Source of the DNA: Thalassospira lucentensis
Lineage (GTDB): Bacteria > Pseudomonadota > Alphaproteobacteria > Rhodospirillales > Thalassospiraceae
DNA: 64,000 nt
Direction: 5' to 3'
Assembly (NCBI RefSeq): GCF_032921865.1
Contig: NZ_CP136684.1
Span: 1,823,501-1,887,500, forward strand
Shown: positions 43,517-52,571 of the stretch, in pieces
Position numbering within the stretch: the first letter of the stretch is position 1
Layout: the number at the start of each line of letters is the position of its first letter
Translations under genes and position numbers: made by a program
Notes under the pieces: model-generated
Databases searched by the model: none
What the model saw: only the letters and a program-made list of their open reading frames with translations
Told to the model about the DNA's origin: nothing

Positions 43517-44974
43517 TTGTTTCGACTGCAGCCCATCTTTTTCGTCGTAGGCATAATGGTCATTATCATCGGTGTTTCGATGATGATCCCGGCTGCTGTC
43601 GACCTTTATTATGGTAATCCCGACTGGAAGATCTTCGCACAGGCGTCAATGACCAGTATCGGTCTTGGGGGCATGGCCTGCCTTGCCTGCCGGTCGGAAA
43701 TCGGTCCGCGTGTTAATGCACGTCAGGGCTATGTTCTGACGGTGTTTTCCTGGGTTGCAGTCAGTCTTACCGGTGCCCTTCCTCTTTGGTTCTCGTCCCT
43801 TGATATCAGCTTTTGCGATGCGGTTTTTGAAACTGTTTCGGGGCTGACCACGACCGGCTCTACGGTTCTTTCGGGGCTTGATGACATGCCGCCGGGACTT
43901 CTGCTGTGGCGGTCTATCCTGCAGTGGTTGGGCGGGATCGGGATTATTGTGACAGCACTTGCGCTGCTGCCGATGATGAGGGTCGGCGGGATGCAGCTTT
44001 TCCAGATGGAAAGTTCGGATCGTTCAGAAAAGCTGAGCCCCCGCATTCGCGATATGTGCCTGCAGATCGTGGTGATTTATGTCGGTCTTAGTGTCATCTG
44101 TATGGTTCTGTACCGGATTTTCGGCATGACCTGGTTTGATGCGATAAATCATGGCATGTCGACATTGGCGACCGGTGGATATTCAACGTCCGATCTGTCA
44201 TTTGCCAAATTCGATTCTAGTCTGGCACTGCACTGGGTTGGTATCATTTTCATGTTCGCAGGTGCTTTGCCGTTTACCGCTTATGCCGTGCTGGTGCGCA
44301 AACGCGATATTCGCGCGATAGCAAATAATCAGCAAATTCGGATTTTCCTGCTGATCATTGCGGTTTTCACCGGCCTTTTGACCCTGCGTCTGATGCATAT
44401 TTCCGATGACGGGTTTTTCAGATCGCTGACCATGGCAGCGTTCAACCTTGTTTCGGTGATTACCACGACGGGTTACGCGTCGGGGGACTATCTGCAGTGG
44501 GGCCCGGCCGCGATCATGCTGTTCTTCTTTGCGACCTTTATAGGCGGGTGTTCCGGCTCGACCGCGGGCGGATTCAAGATGTTCCGGCTTTATGTGGTGT
44601 TTACCGGGCTTAAAGCACATTTCATGCGGCTTCGTAGTCCGTCGGCGGTGATTGTAAGCCGGATCGACAAACATGAGATCACGTCCGACATCTATAATGC
44701 AGTAACGGTCTATGTCTTCCTGTTGACGATCAGCTATATCGCGATCAGTGTCGCACTGGCTTTGACCGGCCTTGATCTGGTGACCTCGATGAGTGCGGCG
44801 GCAACGGCACTTGCCAATGTGGGCCCGGGTCTTGGCCCGATTATTGGTCCTGCGGGCAATTTCCAGTCGCTGCCCGATGCCGCGAAATGGATTCTTGATG
44901 TTGCGATGGTGCTTGGCCGGCTGGAGTTTGAAACGCTTCTGGTGCTTCTGTTGCCAGCGTTCTGGCGCGATTGA
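43517..44974 (+). CDS. trkH: TrkH-family potassium uptake protein
   Basis: 485 residues. The four M1-P-M2 repeats of the K+ channel-like Trk/Ktr family are visible through their filter loops: VSGLTTTGSTVLSG, STLATGGYSTSD, VSVITTTGYASGD and TALANVGPGLGPI. GGIGIIVTALALLPMMRVGG is the conserved segment between repeats. It starts at TTG 43517, because an in-frame stop lies just upstream. No trkA regulator gene is adjacent. A paralogue is encoded at 49.2 kb. Confidence 0.93.
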   Translation: MFRLQPIFFVVGIMVIIIGVSMMIPAAVDLYYGNPDWKIFAQASMTSIGLGGMACLACRSEIGPRVNARQGYVLTVFSWVAVSLTGALPLWFSSLDISFCDAVFETVSGLTTTGSTVLSGLDDMPPGLLLWRSILQWLGGIGIIVTALALLPMMRVGGMQLFQMESSDRSEKLSPRIRDMCLQIVVIYVGLSVICMVLYRIFGMTWFDAINHGMSTLATGGYSTSDLSFAKFDSSLALHWVGIIFMFAGALPFTAYAVLVRKRDIRAIANNQQIRIFLLIIAVFTGLLTLRLMHISDDGFFRSLTMAAFNLVSVITTTGYASGDYLQWGPAAIMLFFFATFIGGCSGSTAGGFKMFRLYVVFTGLKAHFMRLRSPSAVIVSRIDKHEITSDIYNAVTVYVFLLTISYIAISVALALTGLDLVTSMSAAATALANVGPGLGPIIGPAGNFQSLPDAAKWILDVAMVLGRLEFETLLVLLLPAFWRD

Positions 44975-45176
44975 GTATTAAAGTAGAATGGCTGGGGTGT
45001 GGCGGTTATCATCGACAAGGCCCAGATTCTAACTAAACTGGGCGGCGGCTTGCCGGAAACCTGCCAAAGGGCAAAAATTCGCGCAAAATCCCGAGGGAAA
45101 TGCATGGAACAACTCGTTTCGGGGCGCGTTTGAGTTCCAAGATTGCCGTGCAAGCGTGCGATGCAGCAAGCTACAT

Positions 45177-45204
45177 TTGCCAACGCAAAAGAAATCCTTA
45201 TAAT
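45177..45204 (+). promoter_or_regulatory. Predicted asd promoter
   Basis: TTGCCA (-35, 45177-45182), a 16-bp spacer, then a consensus TATAAT (-10, 45199-45204). This gives an untranslated leader of about 60 nt before asd. The rest of the 298-bp gap after trkH contains no gene that I can support. Confidence 0.72.
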
Positions 45205-45272
45205 GCGCGGCCCGCGGGCAATCGCGTAAGTCGAAAACGACAACAATTTTTATACGAGGTTAGACAATTATT

Positions 45273-46280
45273 ATGAGTGCCGAAAATCTCCATGTCGGTG
45301 TGATCGGCGCAACCGGTGCGGTTGGCGTCGAGCTGATCAATGTTATGTTTGATCGCAACTTCCCTGTGGGTGAACTTACCCTGTTCGCGTCCGAGCGTTC
45401 GGCAGGCAAGACCGTGGAGACTAAGTACGGCACTAAGACCATCGCACTGTTTTCGGTTGAAGAAGCCAAACAGTGCGACATTGTCTTCCTTGCAGTTTCC
45501 GGTGATTTCGCCAAGGAATTTGCTCCGCAGATTGCCGAGGGCGCGCTGGTGATCGACAACTCTTCGGCATTCCGTCTGAATGACGATGTGCCGTTGATCG
45601 TGCCGGAAATCAATGGTGACCTTGCCAAGACCGCCAAGCTGATTGCCAACCCGAATTGCACCACTGCGATTGCAGCTGTGGCGCTGTGGCCGTTGCATAA
45701 GGCATTCGGCCTGAAAAAGGTCATCGTTTCGACCTATCAGGCAGCATCGGGTGCCGGTCAGCCAGGTATGAACGAGCTGCGTGAAGGCTTGGCGGCGGGT
45801 CTTGAAGGCAAACCTGTTCCTGCCGAGGTTTTTGCTCATCCGCTGGCGTTCAACGTCATCCCGCATATCGATAGCTTCCAGGAAAACGGTTACACCCGCG
45901 AGGAGATGAAAGTCACCTGGGAAACTCGCAAGATATTTGGCGAACCGGACCTGCCAGTATCCTGCACGGCCGTGCGTATCCCGACTGAGCGGACCCATTC
46001 CGAAGCGATTGTCGTGGAGACCGAAAAGGTTGTTACCCCGGCGGCTGCACGTGAAGCGCTGGCCAATGCCAAGGGTGTGAAGCTGGTAGACGATCCGGCG
46101 AACAATGTTTATCCGATGCCGATCAATGCGACGAAACAGTATGACGTCGAAGTCGGCCGTATCCGTTCCAACCTGATTTTTGGTGATCATGGTCTGGAAC
46201 TGTTTGTTGCCGGTGACCAGTTGCTTAAAGGTGCGGCGTTGAACGCGGTCCAGATCGCAGAAGCCTATATCGCGGATTAA
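45273..46280 (+). CDS. asd: Aspartate-semialdehyde dehydrogenase
   Basis: 335 residues. It reduces aspartyl phosphate to the semialdehyde, feeding lysine/DAP, threonine and methionine. The NADP-binding loop is [20 protein letters not shown]. The catalytic Cys is in [18 protein letters not shown], and [13 protein letters not shown] follows. The active-site His region is [18 protein letters not shown]. The ATG at 45273 follows a consensus promoter, and a strong terminator follows. A long opposite-strand frame is a shadow. Confidence 0.97.
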   Translation: MSAENLHVGVIGATGAVGVELINVMFDRNFPVGELTLFASERSAGKTVETKYGTKTIALFSVEEAKQCDIVFLAVSGDFAKEFAPQIAEGALVIDNSSAFRLNDDVPLIVPEINGDLAKTAKLIANPNCTTAIAAVALWPLHKAFGLKKVIVSTYQAASGAGQPGMNELREGLAAGLEGKPVPAEVFAHPLAFNVIPHIDSFQENGYTREEMKVTWETRKIFGEPDLPVSCTAVRIPTERTHSEAIVVETEKVVTPAAAREALANAKGVKLVDDPANNVYPMPINATKQYDVEVGRIRSNLIFGDHGLELFVAGDQLLKGAALNAVQIAEAYIAD

Positions 46281-46301
46281 ACGATATAACGGATTTAAAT
46301 G

Positions 46302-46329
46302 AAAACGGCCCCGATTTCGGGGCCGTTTT
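46302..46329. terminator. Bidirectional intrinsic terminator between asd and the GGDEF gene
   Basis: AAAACGGCCCCG, an ATTT loop, then CGGGGCCGTTTT: a perfect 12-bp stem. Confidence 0.93.
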
Positions 46330-46349
46330 CATTTGTGTGACGAGGCCAG

Positions 46350-47786
46350 TCAGGCGACTGAAATATGGTCGCGGCCGGCATTTTTGGCAGTATAAAGCGC
46401 GTTATCAACACGAGTTATAAGTGTTTCAAACTCTTCACCGTCTCGATATTCGGTGATACCTGCACTAACCGTGACCAGAATGTTATCTCGCCCGAAGCGT
46501 ACCGGATGTTCGCGGATCGCGTCGGAAATTTCCCGTGCTTTCGTCATTGCTTCCTGGCGACTAAGGCCGGGCAGAAGCAGGATGAATTCGTCACCCCCCC
46601 AGCGGCACAAAGTATCGGATTCACGGGAATGACGGCGAATGGTGGTGGCAACTTCCTTAAGCGTTGCGTCGCCGCCAGGATGGCCAAAGGTGTCATTAAC
46701 TTCCTTGAACTCGTCAAGATCGATACAGACAACGCCTAAAGGTTCCGCACGCCGTTTGCAGGATTTGGCCACACCTTCAAACACAAGATCAAAGACCTGC
46801 CGGTTGCATGCGCCGGTCAGCTTGTCACGTGATGCCAGTTCTTCCAGGCGGTTTTGATAGTTCCGGATCGTCAGATAAGCCGCAATACCGACAATCGCGG
46901 TAATCAGAAGCGAGACAGCGATATTGATCAGGAAGGTGGTTTCGATCTTCTGGTCACCGATGTGTTCTTTCTGTTCCACCAGCAGCAACCAGCCGAATTC
47001 CGGAACAAGGCGACTGTTTACGAAATAGGTTTCACCATGGTCTTCGTAAGTAATGGAGTATCCCGGAGAAGTCAGAATCTGGGTAGCATGGGCGCGAATT
47101 CCGTCCCGGTCGTGCAGTGTTTCAGATGTCCCGAAGCCGCTGCCGTGCAGGGTGATCCGCCCTTCCAGATCAACGAAGTAAATCGTTCGGCCATAACGTT
47201 TCTGATAGGTCTCGATCAGGCGGGTAACGGAGTTCACGGATAAGCCAACACCGGTGATGCCGATGACATTGCCGTCATAGTCGCGGACCTGATAATTCAC
47301 GAAAACCGCCAGACGTGATCGATCCGCGGTGTCATGATCGACATTGATTTCATAGGGCTTTTGATCGTCGCGTGCCTGAAAATACCAGAAATCGGCCGGA
47401 TCATCTTCGGATACCTGCTTGATCACACCGGTCGGGTGATAATAGTTCCGGGTCTTGTCCGAGATGAAATAGGACGTGACAGTATCATATCGCATCTGGA
47501 TTTCACCGAGATAGCGGATGATTTGTTCCGGATCATTTTCCCCGGCGAGCGTCCAGTCCCGGACAAAAGTATCCTGTGCCATCAATGATGAAATAAAGAT
47601 CGGTTGCAGCAGATCACGCTGGATCTCGGAATAGATATTGTCGCTTGTCAGCGGTAGTGTGCTCTCAGCAATTTGCTGTTCCAGTGATTGCCGGGCGACG
47701 TAAAAACTTACGAAACTCGTGGTCAGAAAGCCGACAACCAGCAAAATGCACAAAACGATAGCGAAATAGATTTTCTTTCCAGGCAC
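46350..47786 (-). CDS. Membrane-bound diguanylate cyclase (dCACHE-GGDEF)
   Basis: 478 residues. The N-terminal helix IYFAIVLCILLVVGFLTTSF and a second one, TTFLINIAVSLLITAIVGIA (about 280-300), flank a periplasmic Cache-type sensor with YFISDKTRNYYHPTGVIKQV. The C-terminal GGDEF domain has an intact active site (LCRWGGDEFILLLPG). An RxxD product-inhibition site (RESD) lies five residues before it. It should make c-di-GMP in response to an extracytoplasmic ligand. It stands opposite in role to the EAL protein at 12 kb. Confidence 0.94.
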   Translation of the reverse strand: MPGKKIYFAIVLCILLVVGFLTTSFVSFYVARQSLEQQIAESTLPLTSDNIYSEIQRDLLQPIFISSLMAQDTFVRDWTLAGENDPEQIIRYLGEIQMRYDTVTSYFISDKTRNYYHPTGVIKQVSEDDPADFWYFQARDDQKPYEINVDHDTADRSRLAVFVNYQVRDYDGNVIGITGVGLSVNSVTRLIETYQKRYGRTIYFVDLEGRITLHGSGFGTSETLHDRDGIRAHATQILTSPGYSITYEDHGETYFVNSRLVPEFGWLLLVEQKEHIGDQKIETTFLINIAVSLLITAIVGIAAYLTIRNYQNRLEELASRDKLTGACNRQVFDLVFEGVAKSCKRRAEPLGVVCIDLDEFKEVNDTFGHPGGDATLKEVATTIRRHSRESDTLCRWGGDEFILLLPGLSRQEAMTKAREISDAIREHPVRFGRDNILVTVSAGITEYRDGEEFETLITRVDNALYTAKNAGRDHISVA

Positions 47787-47956
47787 GGAAAGCCCCCAAG
47801 GTAGCTCTAGGGCAACGTCATTCGTTGCAAGTTATTGTTATTCAGAGAATTTTACTGTCCCTGAGTATAACTTATTCGAAAATTCGCATGTTTTCTATCG
47901 GCCATTTTGTCGATTGCGTTCATTACTTTCTTAGGTGGTAATGCATATCAAAAAAT

Positions 47957-47985
47957 AAACCACCAGTCATTACGACGGGTGGTTT
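47957..47985 (-). terminator. Intrinsic terminator after purU
   Basis: On the minus strand AAACCACC, a 13-nt loop, GGTGGTTT, then ATTTTTTG. It lies about 30 nt past the purU stop. Confidence 0.85.
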
Positions 47986-48014
47986 GTTGGTGTCAGATAT
48001 TTTTTGCCAGCCTC

Positions 48015-48881
48015 TTATCGGCGGAAGACAACCGTTTTATTCCCGTTACGGAAAACGCGATGTTCGCAATGCATTTGGATCGCGCGCGAGAAAACGACAG
48101 ATTCGATATCTCGCCCGATTTCAACCATATCCTCGGCCGTCATCGTGTGATCGACATGTTCGATGGCTTGATGAATGATCGGACCCTCATCCAGGTCTGC
48201 GGTGACATAATGGGCAGTTGCCCCGATCAGTTTCACGCCGCGTGAATGCGCCTGATGATAGGGTTTTGCCCCCTTGAAGCTGGGCAGGAACGAATGGTGT
48301 ATATTGATGCAGCGTCCTTCGAGCGAACGGCACAGATCCGTTGACAGAACCTGCATATAGCGCGCCAGACCGACCAGATCGGCGTCGTGCTCGTCAATGA
48401 TGTCCAGAAGTTTTGCTTCCTGACTTGCCTTGGTTTCCTTGTTTACCGGCAGATGGTAATACGGAATACCGTACCATTCGACGATGCCGCGCATGTCTTC
48501 GTGGTTGGAAACAATAGCCGGGATTTCGATATGCACATTGTTCGAAGCAACCCGGTGCAGCAGATCGTTCAGGCAGTGGCCAAACTTTGACACCATCAGC
48601 AACACTTTTGGCTTCCGATGGAAATCATGAAGTTCCCATTGCATTGTGAATTTATCGGCAAGGCTGGCGAATTTATCGGCAAACTCGACCTTCGTGCGCA
48701 AGGCGCGGCCCGCATCGAATTTCACGCGCATGAAAAAGCGGTTGCTTTGCGGATCGCCGAACTGCTCCAGCTTGTTGACGAACGCGCCTTCCTCGGCAAG
48801 GAAGCTGGTGACACTGGCGACGATCCCGAATGTATCCGGGCACGTAATCGTCAGAATAAAAGTTTTGGCGAGTTCGGACAT
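48015..48881 (-). CDS. purU: Formyltetrahydrofolate deformylase
   Basis: 288 residues. It hydrolyses 10-formyl-THF to THF and formate, balancing one-carbon pools. The N-terminal ACT domain (TITCPDTFGIVASVTSFLAE, GAFVNKLEQFGDPQSNRFFM) precedes a formyltransferase-like catalytic domain with VLLMVSKFGHCLNDLLHRVA, PYYHLPVNKETKASQEAKLL and the active-site RCINIHHSFLPSFKGAKPYH. The Asp-containing ATAHYVTADLDEGPIIHQ completes the site. The upstream region carries repeated TTGGC/GCCAA dyads. Confidence 0.95.
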   Translation of the reverse strand: MSELAKTFILTITCPDTFGIVASVTSFLAEEGAFVNKLEQFGDPQSNRFFMRVKFDAGRALRTKVEFADKFASLADKFTMQWELHDFHRKPKVLLMVSKFGHCLNDLLHRVASNNVHIEIPAIVSNHEDMRGIVEWYGIPYYHLPVNKETKASQEAKLLDIIDEHDADLVGLARYMQVLSTDLCRSLEGRCINIHHSFLPSFKGAKPYHQAHSRGVKLIGATAHYVTADLDEGPIIHQAIEHVDHTMTAEDMVEIGRDIESVVFSRAIQMHCEHRVFRNGNKTVVFRR

Positions 48882-49209
48882 TTCCGCTGAATCTTTCGGT
48901 TTTGAATTTTGTTCTGCAAGCGATATAGCGGCCTTGGCAAGTCATGCCAACCCGGAATTGGCAGCAAACAAGCTATGCCAAGGCTGATAGGCGCAATTCG
49001 CATAGCTGCATGATTGCGGGCATGAAATCATAATCGGCGCAGGAACCATATGTTTAAAAGCTGGACATTGGCGGGGCATGTGCCAAGAATTCCGCTTCGT
49101 TTGACGGAAGAAGATGTAACGCGGCCGGTTTTTCGGTTATGCAAGGCAGAATGTCAGAGATAATTGCGAACACATGTGATGCCCGGTTCACAAAGACCGG
49201 GGGCAAAAC
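48882..49209. other. Divergent purU/trkH spacer carrying TTGGC-GCCAA dyads
   Basis: 328 bp without a gene. Three inverted repeats are present: TTGGCA-N5-TGCCAA (48934-48950), TTGGCA-N12-TGCCAA (48958-48981) and TTGGC-N9-GCCAA (49068-49086). The outer pair GCCTTGGCA ... TGCCAAGGC (48931-48984) is itself a 9-bp inverted repeat. The cluster looks like binding sites for a dimeric regulator. No promoter was placed. Confidence 0.6.
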
Positions 49210-50676
49210 ATGGTGCGGGGCTGTTCATTGATCGATTTTCGTCCAATCCTTTTTATTATCGGCATTCTGCTATGCACCCTGTCGGTCGGGATGTTTATCC
49301 CGGCTCTTGTGGATCTTTATTACGGGCAGCGGGATTGGCTGGTATTTTCGGCGGCATCGGCAGTATCGCTTTTCATTGGCGGTGCATTGGTGATGATGAA
49401 CCGGACCGACAATCTTAAAATTACATCGCGTCAGGCTTTTATTCTGACAACCGCAAGCTGGCTTGTTCTGACCGCAGTTTCGGCACTGCCATTTGCGTTT
49501 TCCGACCTCGATATGAGCTATACCGACGCTTTTTTTGAAGCCATGTCGGGGATTTCGACCACGGGCTCAACCGTGATTGTCGGGCTTGATACGGCCCCGC
49601 CCGGGATTTTGTTGTGGCGGGCACTTTTGCAGTGGCTTGGCGGGATCGGGATTATTGTTATGGCGATTGCGGTCATGCCGATGCTGCGTGTCGGCGGGAT
49701 GCAGCTTTTCCGTATGGAAAACTCCGATAAGTCGGACAAGGCATTTCCGCGTGCCACCCAGATCGCTGTAGGTATCGCAAGCCTTTATTTGGGTTTCACC
49801 GTTATCTGGGCCATCTTGTTGTGGTGGGCGGGTATGCCGGGATTTGATGCAATTGCGCACGCAATGACGACAATTGCCACAGGCGGTTTCTCTACCAAGG
49901 ATGCGTCGGTCGGGCACTTTGATAACCCCGCTATCGATGTAATTATCACGCTGGGTATGGCTGCTGGTGCGTTGCCCTTCATTCTTTATCTGCAAACCTT
50001 GCGGGGGAAGGCGTCTGCGTTGTTTGTGGATGGGCAGGTCCGCTGGTTCGTGGTAATTGCTGGCTCCATCATTCTGGGGCTTAGCATCTGGCATTCGGAA
50101 ACAAATAATGTCGCGTTTCTGGATGCGCTTCGATACACGTCCTTTAACATTGTATCGGTAATGACCGGCACCGGTTACGCCACCACGGATTACGGGCTTT
50201 GGGGACCGTTTGCTGTGACAGTGTTTTTCTTTGTGATGTTCGTGGGGGGCTGTGCCGGATCGACGACCTGCGGGGTTAAAATCTTCCGCCTTCAGGTTCT
50301 TTATGAAATCGCTAAAATCCAGCTCTCACACATGCTCCGCCCGCATGGTGTTTTCATTGCCTACTATAACCGCAAACCGCTTTCCGAAGACGTCACGGAA
50401 TCGGTGCTGAGCTTCTTTTTCCTTTTCGTGTTCTGCTTTGTGGTTCTGGCTGCTGCCCTTGGTGCAATGGGGCTTGATTTCATCACGGCAGTCTCAAGTG
50501 CCGGCACGGCCATCGCGAATGTCGGCCCCGGACTTGGTCCGATTGTGGGGCCGTCGGGGAATTTCGCGACGTTGCCGGACGGGGCGAAGTGGCTGATGTC
50601 GATCGGTATGCTGATCGGGCGTCTGGAAGTCTTCACCGTTCTGGTGCTGCTTTTCCCAGCCTTCTGGCGCGACTGA
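49210..50676 (+). CDS. trkH: TrkH-family potassium uptake protein, second copy
   Basis: 488 residues. It is paralogous to the protein at 43.5 kb along its whole length. The filter loops are MSGISTTGSTVIVG, TTIATGGFSTKD, VSVMTGTGYATTDY and TAIANVGPGLGPI. The third loop reads TGTGYA rather than TTTGYA. IGIIVMAIAVMPMLRVGGMQ is the shared mid-segment. The ATG at 49210 is used, though a TTG nine codons on (MIDFRPIL) aligns better with the paralogue. No trkA gene is nearby. Confidence 0.93.
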   Translation: MVRGCSLIDFRPILFIIGILLCTLSVGMFIPALVDLYYGQRDWLVFSAASAVSLFIGGALVMMNRTDNLKITSRQAFILTTASWLVLTAVSALPFAFSDLDMSYTDAFFEAMSGISTTGSTVIVGLDTAPPGILLWRALLQWLGGIGIIVMAIAVMPMLRVGGMQLFRMENSDKSDKAFPRATQIAVGIASLYLGFTVIWAILLWWAGMPGFDAIAHAMTTIATGGFSTKDASVGHFDNPAIDVIITLGMAAGALPFILYLQTLRGKASALFVDGQVRWFVVIAGSIILGLSIWHSETNNVAFLDALRYTSFNIVSVMTGTGYATTDYGLWGPFAVTVFFFVMFVGGCAGSTTCGVKIFRLQVLYEIAKIQLSHMLRPHGVFIAYYNRKPLSEDVTESVLSFFFLFVFCFVVLAAALGAMGLDFITAVSSAGTAIANVGPGLGPIVGPSGNFATLPDGAKWLMSIGMLIGRLEVFTVLVLLFPAFWRD

Positions 50677-50704
50677 GTTTTCAATTTTCCAGTCTCTAAT
50701 GATG

Positions 50705-50726
50705 CCCCGCTTTGATGCGGGGTTTT
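50705..50726 (+). terminator. Intrinsic terminator after the second trkH
   Basis: CCCCGC, a TTTGAT loop, GCGGGG, then TTTTCTTTTT. Confidence 0.85.
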
Positions 50727-50786
50727 CTTTTTGTTTTCCTCTGTCGGCGGACTGTCAAATAAGCAGTGGTTTGTCTCATTGACAAT

Positions 50787-50826
50787 TTAGGACAATTGAC
50801 CTAATGAAGTAGGTCAATTGTCCTAA
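50787..50826. promoter_or_regulatory. Perfect 17-bp-arm operator upstream of a TetR gene
   Basis: TTAGGACAATTGACCTA, six bases, then TAGGTCAATTGTCCTAA. Each arm also contains a smaller CAATTG palindrome. It ends 36 bp before the TetR start codon and overlaps a TTGACA-like -35 (50779-50784). Autorepression by the TetR protein is the natural inference. Confidence 0.75.
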
Positions 50827-50862
50827 TCGGGTTTCAGGTACTCACAATAGGGACGAAAAGGA

Positions 50863-51444
50863 ATGGCTGTGGAACAAGGTACGCGGGATCGGATTGTCGA
50901 GGCTGCCGATCAGCTGTTTTATCAACAGGGGTTCGAGCCGACCTCCTTTGCCGATATCGCGGGGAAAGTCGGCATATCGCGCGGTAATTTCTATTATCAT
51001 TTCAAAACCAAGGACGAGATCCTTGATGCCGTGATCAATCTGCGTTTGAGCAATACCGAACAGATGCTCGATCATTGGGAGGCAGAGGGAGAAGACCCGG
51101 CCGCCCGTATCCGAAGCTTCATCCATATTCTGATCGTCAACGGGGAAAAAATCCGGCGTTACGGTTGCCCGGTCGGCACACTTTCTGCCGAACTGGCAAA
51201 ACTTGGCCATGCTGCACAAAGCGATGCTGCAGGACTTTTCACCCTTTTCCGCATCTGGTTGTGTCGCCAGTTCGAGCGACTTGGCTGTGCGGAGAGATCT
51301 GATGATCTGGCGATGCATTTGCTCGCCCTAAGCCAGGGTGTTGCGGCTCTTGCCAATGCCTTTGGGGATGAGAAATTCGTGCGGCAGGAAGTCAATCAAA
51401 TGTGCGATTGGCTGGATGCCCAGATTGGTTCGAACCGCACCTGA
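50863..51444 (+). CDS. TetR/AcrR-family transcriptional repressor
   Basis: 193 residues. The N-terminal helix-turn-helix is RIVEAADQLFYQQGFEPTSF and ISRGNFYYHFKTKDEILDAV. The ligand domain carries NGEKIRRYGCPVGTLSAELA, a motif of the TetR_C subfamily with a conserved Cys. It ends with a helical dimerisation region. It follows a perfect 17-bp operator. YciI-like and tag genes follow on the same strand, so they may be under its control. Confidence 0.9.
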   Translation: MAVEQGTRDRIVEAADQLFYQQGFEPTSFADIAGKVGISRGNFYYHFKTKDEILDAVINLRLSNTEQMLDHWEAEGEDPAARIRSFIHILIVNGEKIRRYGCPVGTLSAELAKLGHAAQSDAAGLFTLFRIWLCRQFERLGCAERSDDLAMHLLALSQGVAALANAFGDEKFVRQEVNQMCDWLDAQIGSNRT

Positions 51445-51482
51445 AACGGGAAAATATTACGCAAGCCATTCGGAGAATCTCA

Positions 51483-51770
51483 ATGTTCACTATTTTACTG
51501 ACGTTTTCGGACAACCGGGCAAAGGCACCGCAATTCATGGAGGACCATAAACAATGGATCAGCCAGGGATTTGACGATGGTGTGTTTCTGGTTGTCGGAA
51601 GCCTTCAACCAAATCTCGGTGGTGGAATTCTTGCCCATAACACAACGTATGAGGAACTGACGAGGCGTGTAAACGCAGACCCATTTGTTGCCGAAAAGGT
51701 TGTTAAGGCCGAAATCATTGAAATCACTCCTGCCAGAACGGATGTGCGCTTGGAGTTCCTGATGGCGTGA
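51483..51770 (+). CDS. YciI-family small protein
   Basis: 95 residues: MFTILLTFSDNRAKAPQFME, DHKQWISQGFDDGVFLVVGS, PNLGGGILAHNTTYEELTRR, DPFVAEKVVKAEIIEITPA. This is the ferredoxin-like YCII fold, with the His in EDHKQW where the family has its conserved His/Asp pair. Some members dehalogenate or act in catabolic pathways; the role here is unknown. The ATG at 51483 follows GGAG. It starts 38 nt after the tetR-like stop. Confidence 0.85.
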   Translation: MFTILLTFSDNRAKAPQFMEDHKQWISQGFDDGVFLVVGSLQPNLGGGILAHNTTYEELTRRVNADPFVAEKVVKAEIIEITPARTDVRLEFLMA

Positions 51771-51800
51771 CATTTTCAGGAATGACTAAAGGGGGCGAAG

Positions 51801-52406
51801 ATGGGGACCACAACGATCAGCGCAGACGGTAAAACACGTTGCAAATGGTGTGATGCAGCACCGGAATTTGATGCTTACCACGATAGGGAATGGGGCTTTC
51901 CGGTTGGTGATGATCGACGGTTGTTTGAAAAAATCTGTCTGGAAGGCTTTCAGTCAGGGCTCAGCTGGCGCACCATTCTGGCCAAGCGGGAAAATTTCCG
52001 GGCGGCATTTGATGATTTCGATTTTAATAGCGTCGCGAAATTCACAACATCTGATGTTGAACGGTTATTGCAGGATAGCGGTATCATTCGCCATCGCGGC
52101 AAAATCGAAGCTGTCATCAATAACGCTAACCGTGCCTGCGAAATGGTGGTAGCAGAAGGATCGCTTGCGGCCTATTTCTGGCGGTTCGAGCCACAGGGAC
52201 AGCCTGTTGAACGACCACAAACGGCATCTATGTCCGATACGTCGGTGGCGATTTCCAAAGATTTGAAAAAGCGCGGTTGGAAATTTGTCGGTCCAACCAC
52301 CGTTTATGCCTTCATGCAGGCGATGGGATTGATCAACGATCACGCAGAAGGGTGCTTTATGCGACCGGTAATCGATGCGGCGCGCAGGGAATTTGAAAGA
52401 CCATGA
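51801..52406 (+). CDS. tag: DNA-3-methyladenine glycosylase I
   Basis: 201 residues. It excises 3-methyladenine from alkylated DNA. The N-terminal Zn-site cysteines are in CKWCDAAPEFDAYHDREWG, and the catalytic region is FEKICLEGFQSGLSWRTILA. The helix-hairpin helix SGIIRHRGKIEAVINNANRA is followed by LKKRGWKFVGPTTVYAFMQA. C-terminal DHAEGCFMR supplies the last Zn ligands. It is 30 nt after the YciI-like gene. Confidence 0.95.
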   Translation: MGTTTISADGKTRCKWCDAAPEFDAYHDREWGFPVGDDRRLFEKICLEGFQSGLSWRTILAKRENFRAAFDDFDFNSVAKFTTSDVERLLQDSGIIRHRGKIEAVINNANRACEMVVAEGSLAAYFWRFEPQGQPVERPQTASMSDTSVAISKDLKKRGWKFVGPTTVYAFMQAMGLINDHAEGCFMRPVIDAARREFERP

Positions 52407-52571
52407 TTCTGGGGAAGGTGGCGATGCCAGACCTTGGGTCAGGAGCGGATCGGGGATCGGGATATCGGTCCAGCATCGCCTTAAGCCAAGAATGCCAAAT
52501 CAGAGTCATTCGGTAAAATCGAATGTTAATTTAAATTCGATAGATAAAATCTATTTATTGCGCATTTGCCT

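Noticed and set aside
44975..45272. Lysine riboswitch before asd
   Set aside because: No lysine-aptamer core was recognisable, and the predicted leader after the TATAAT is only about 60 nt, too short for that class.
45198..46190. 330-codon minus-strand frame opposite asd
   Set aside because: The plus strand encodes asd with every catalytic motif. The opposite translation matches nothing and has shadow-like composition.
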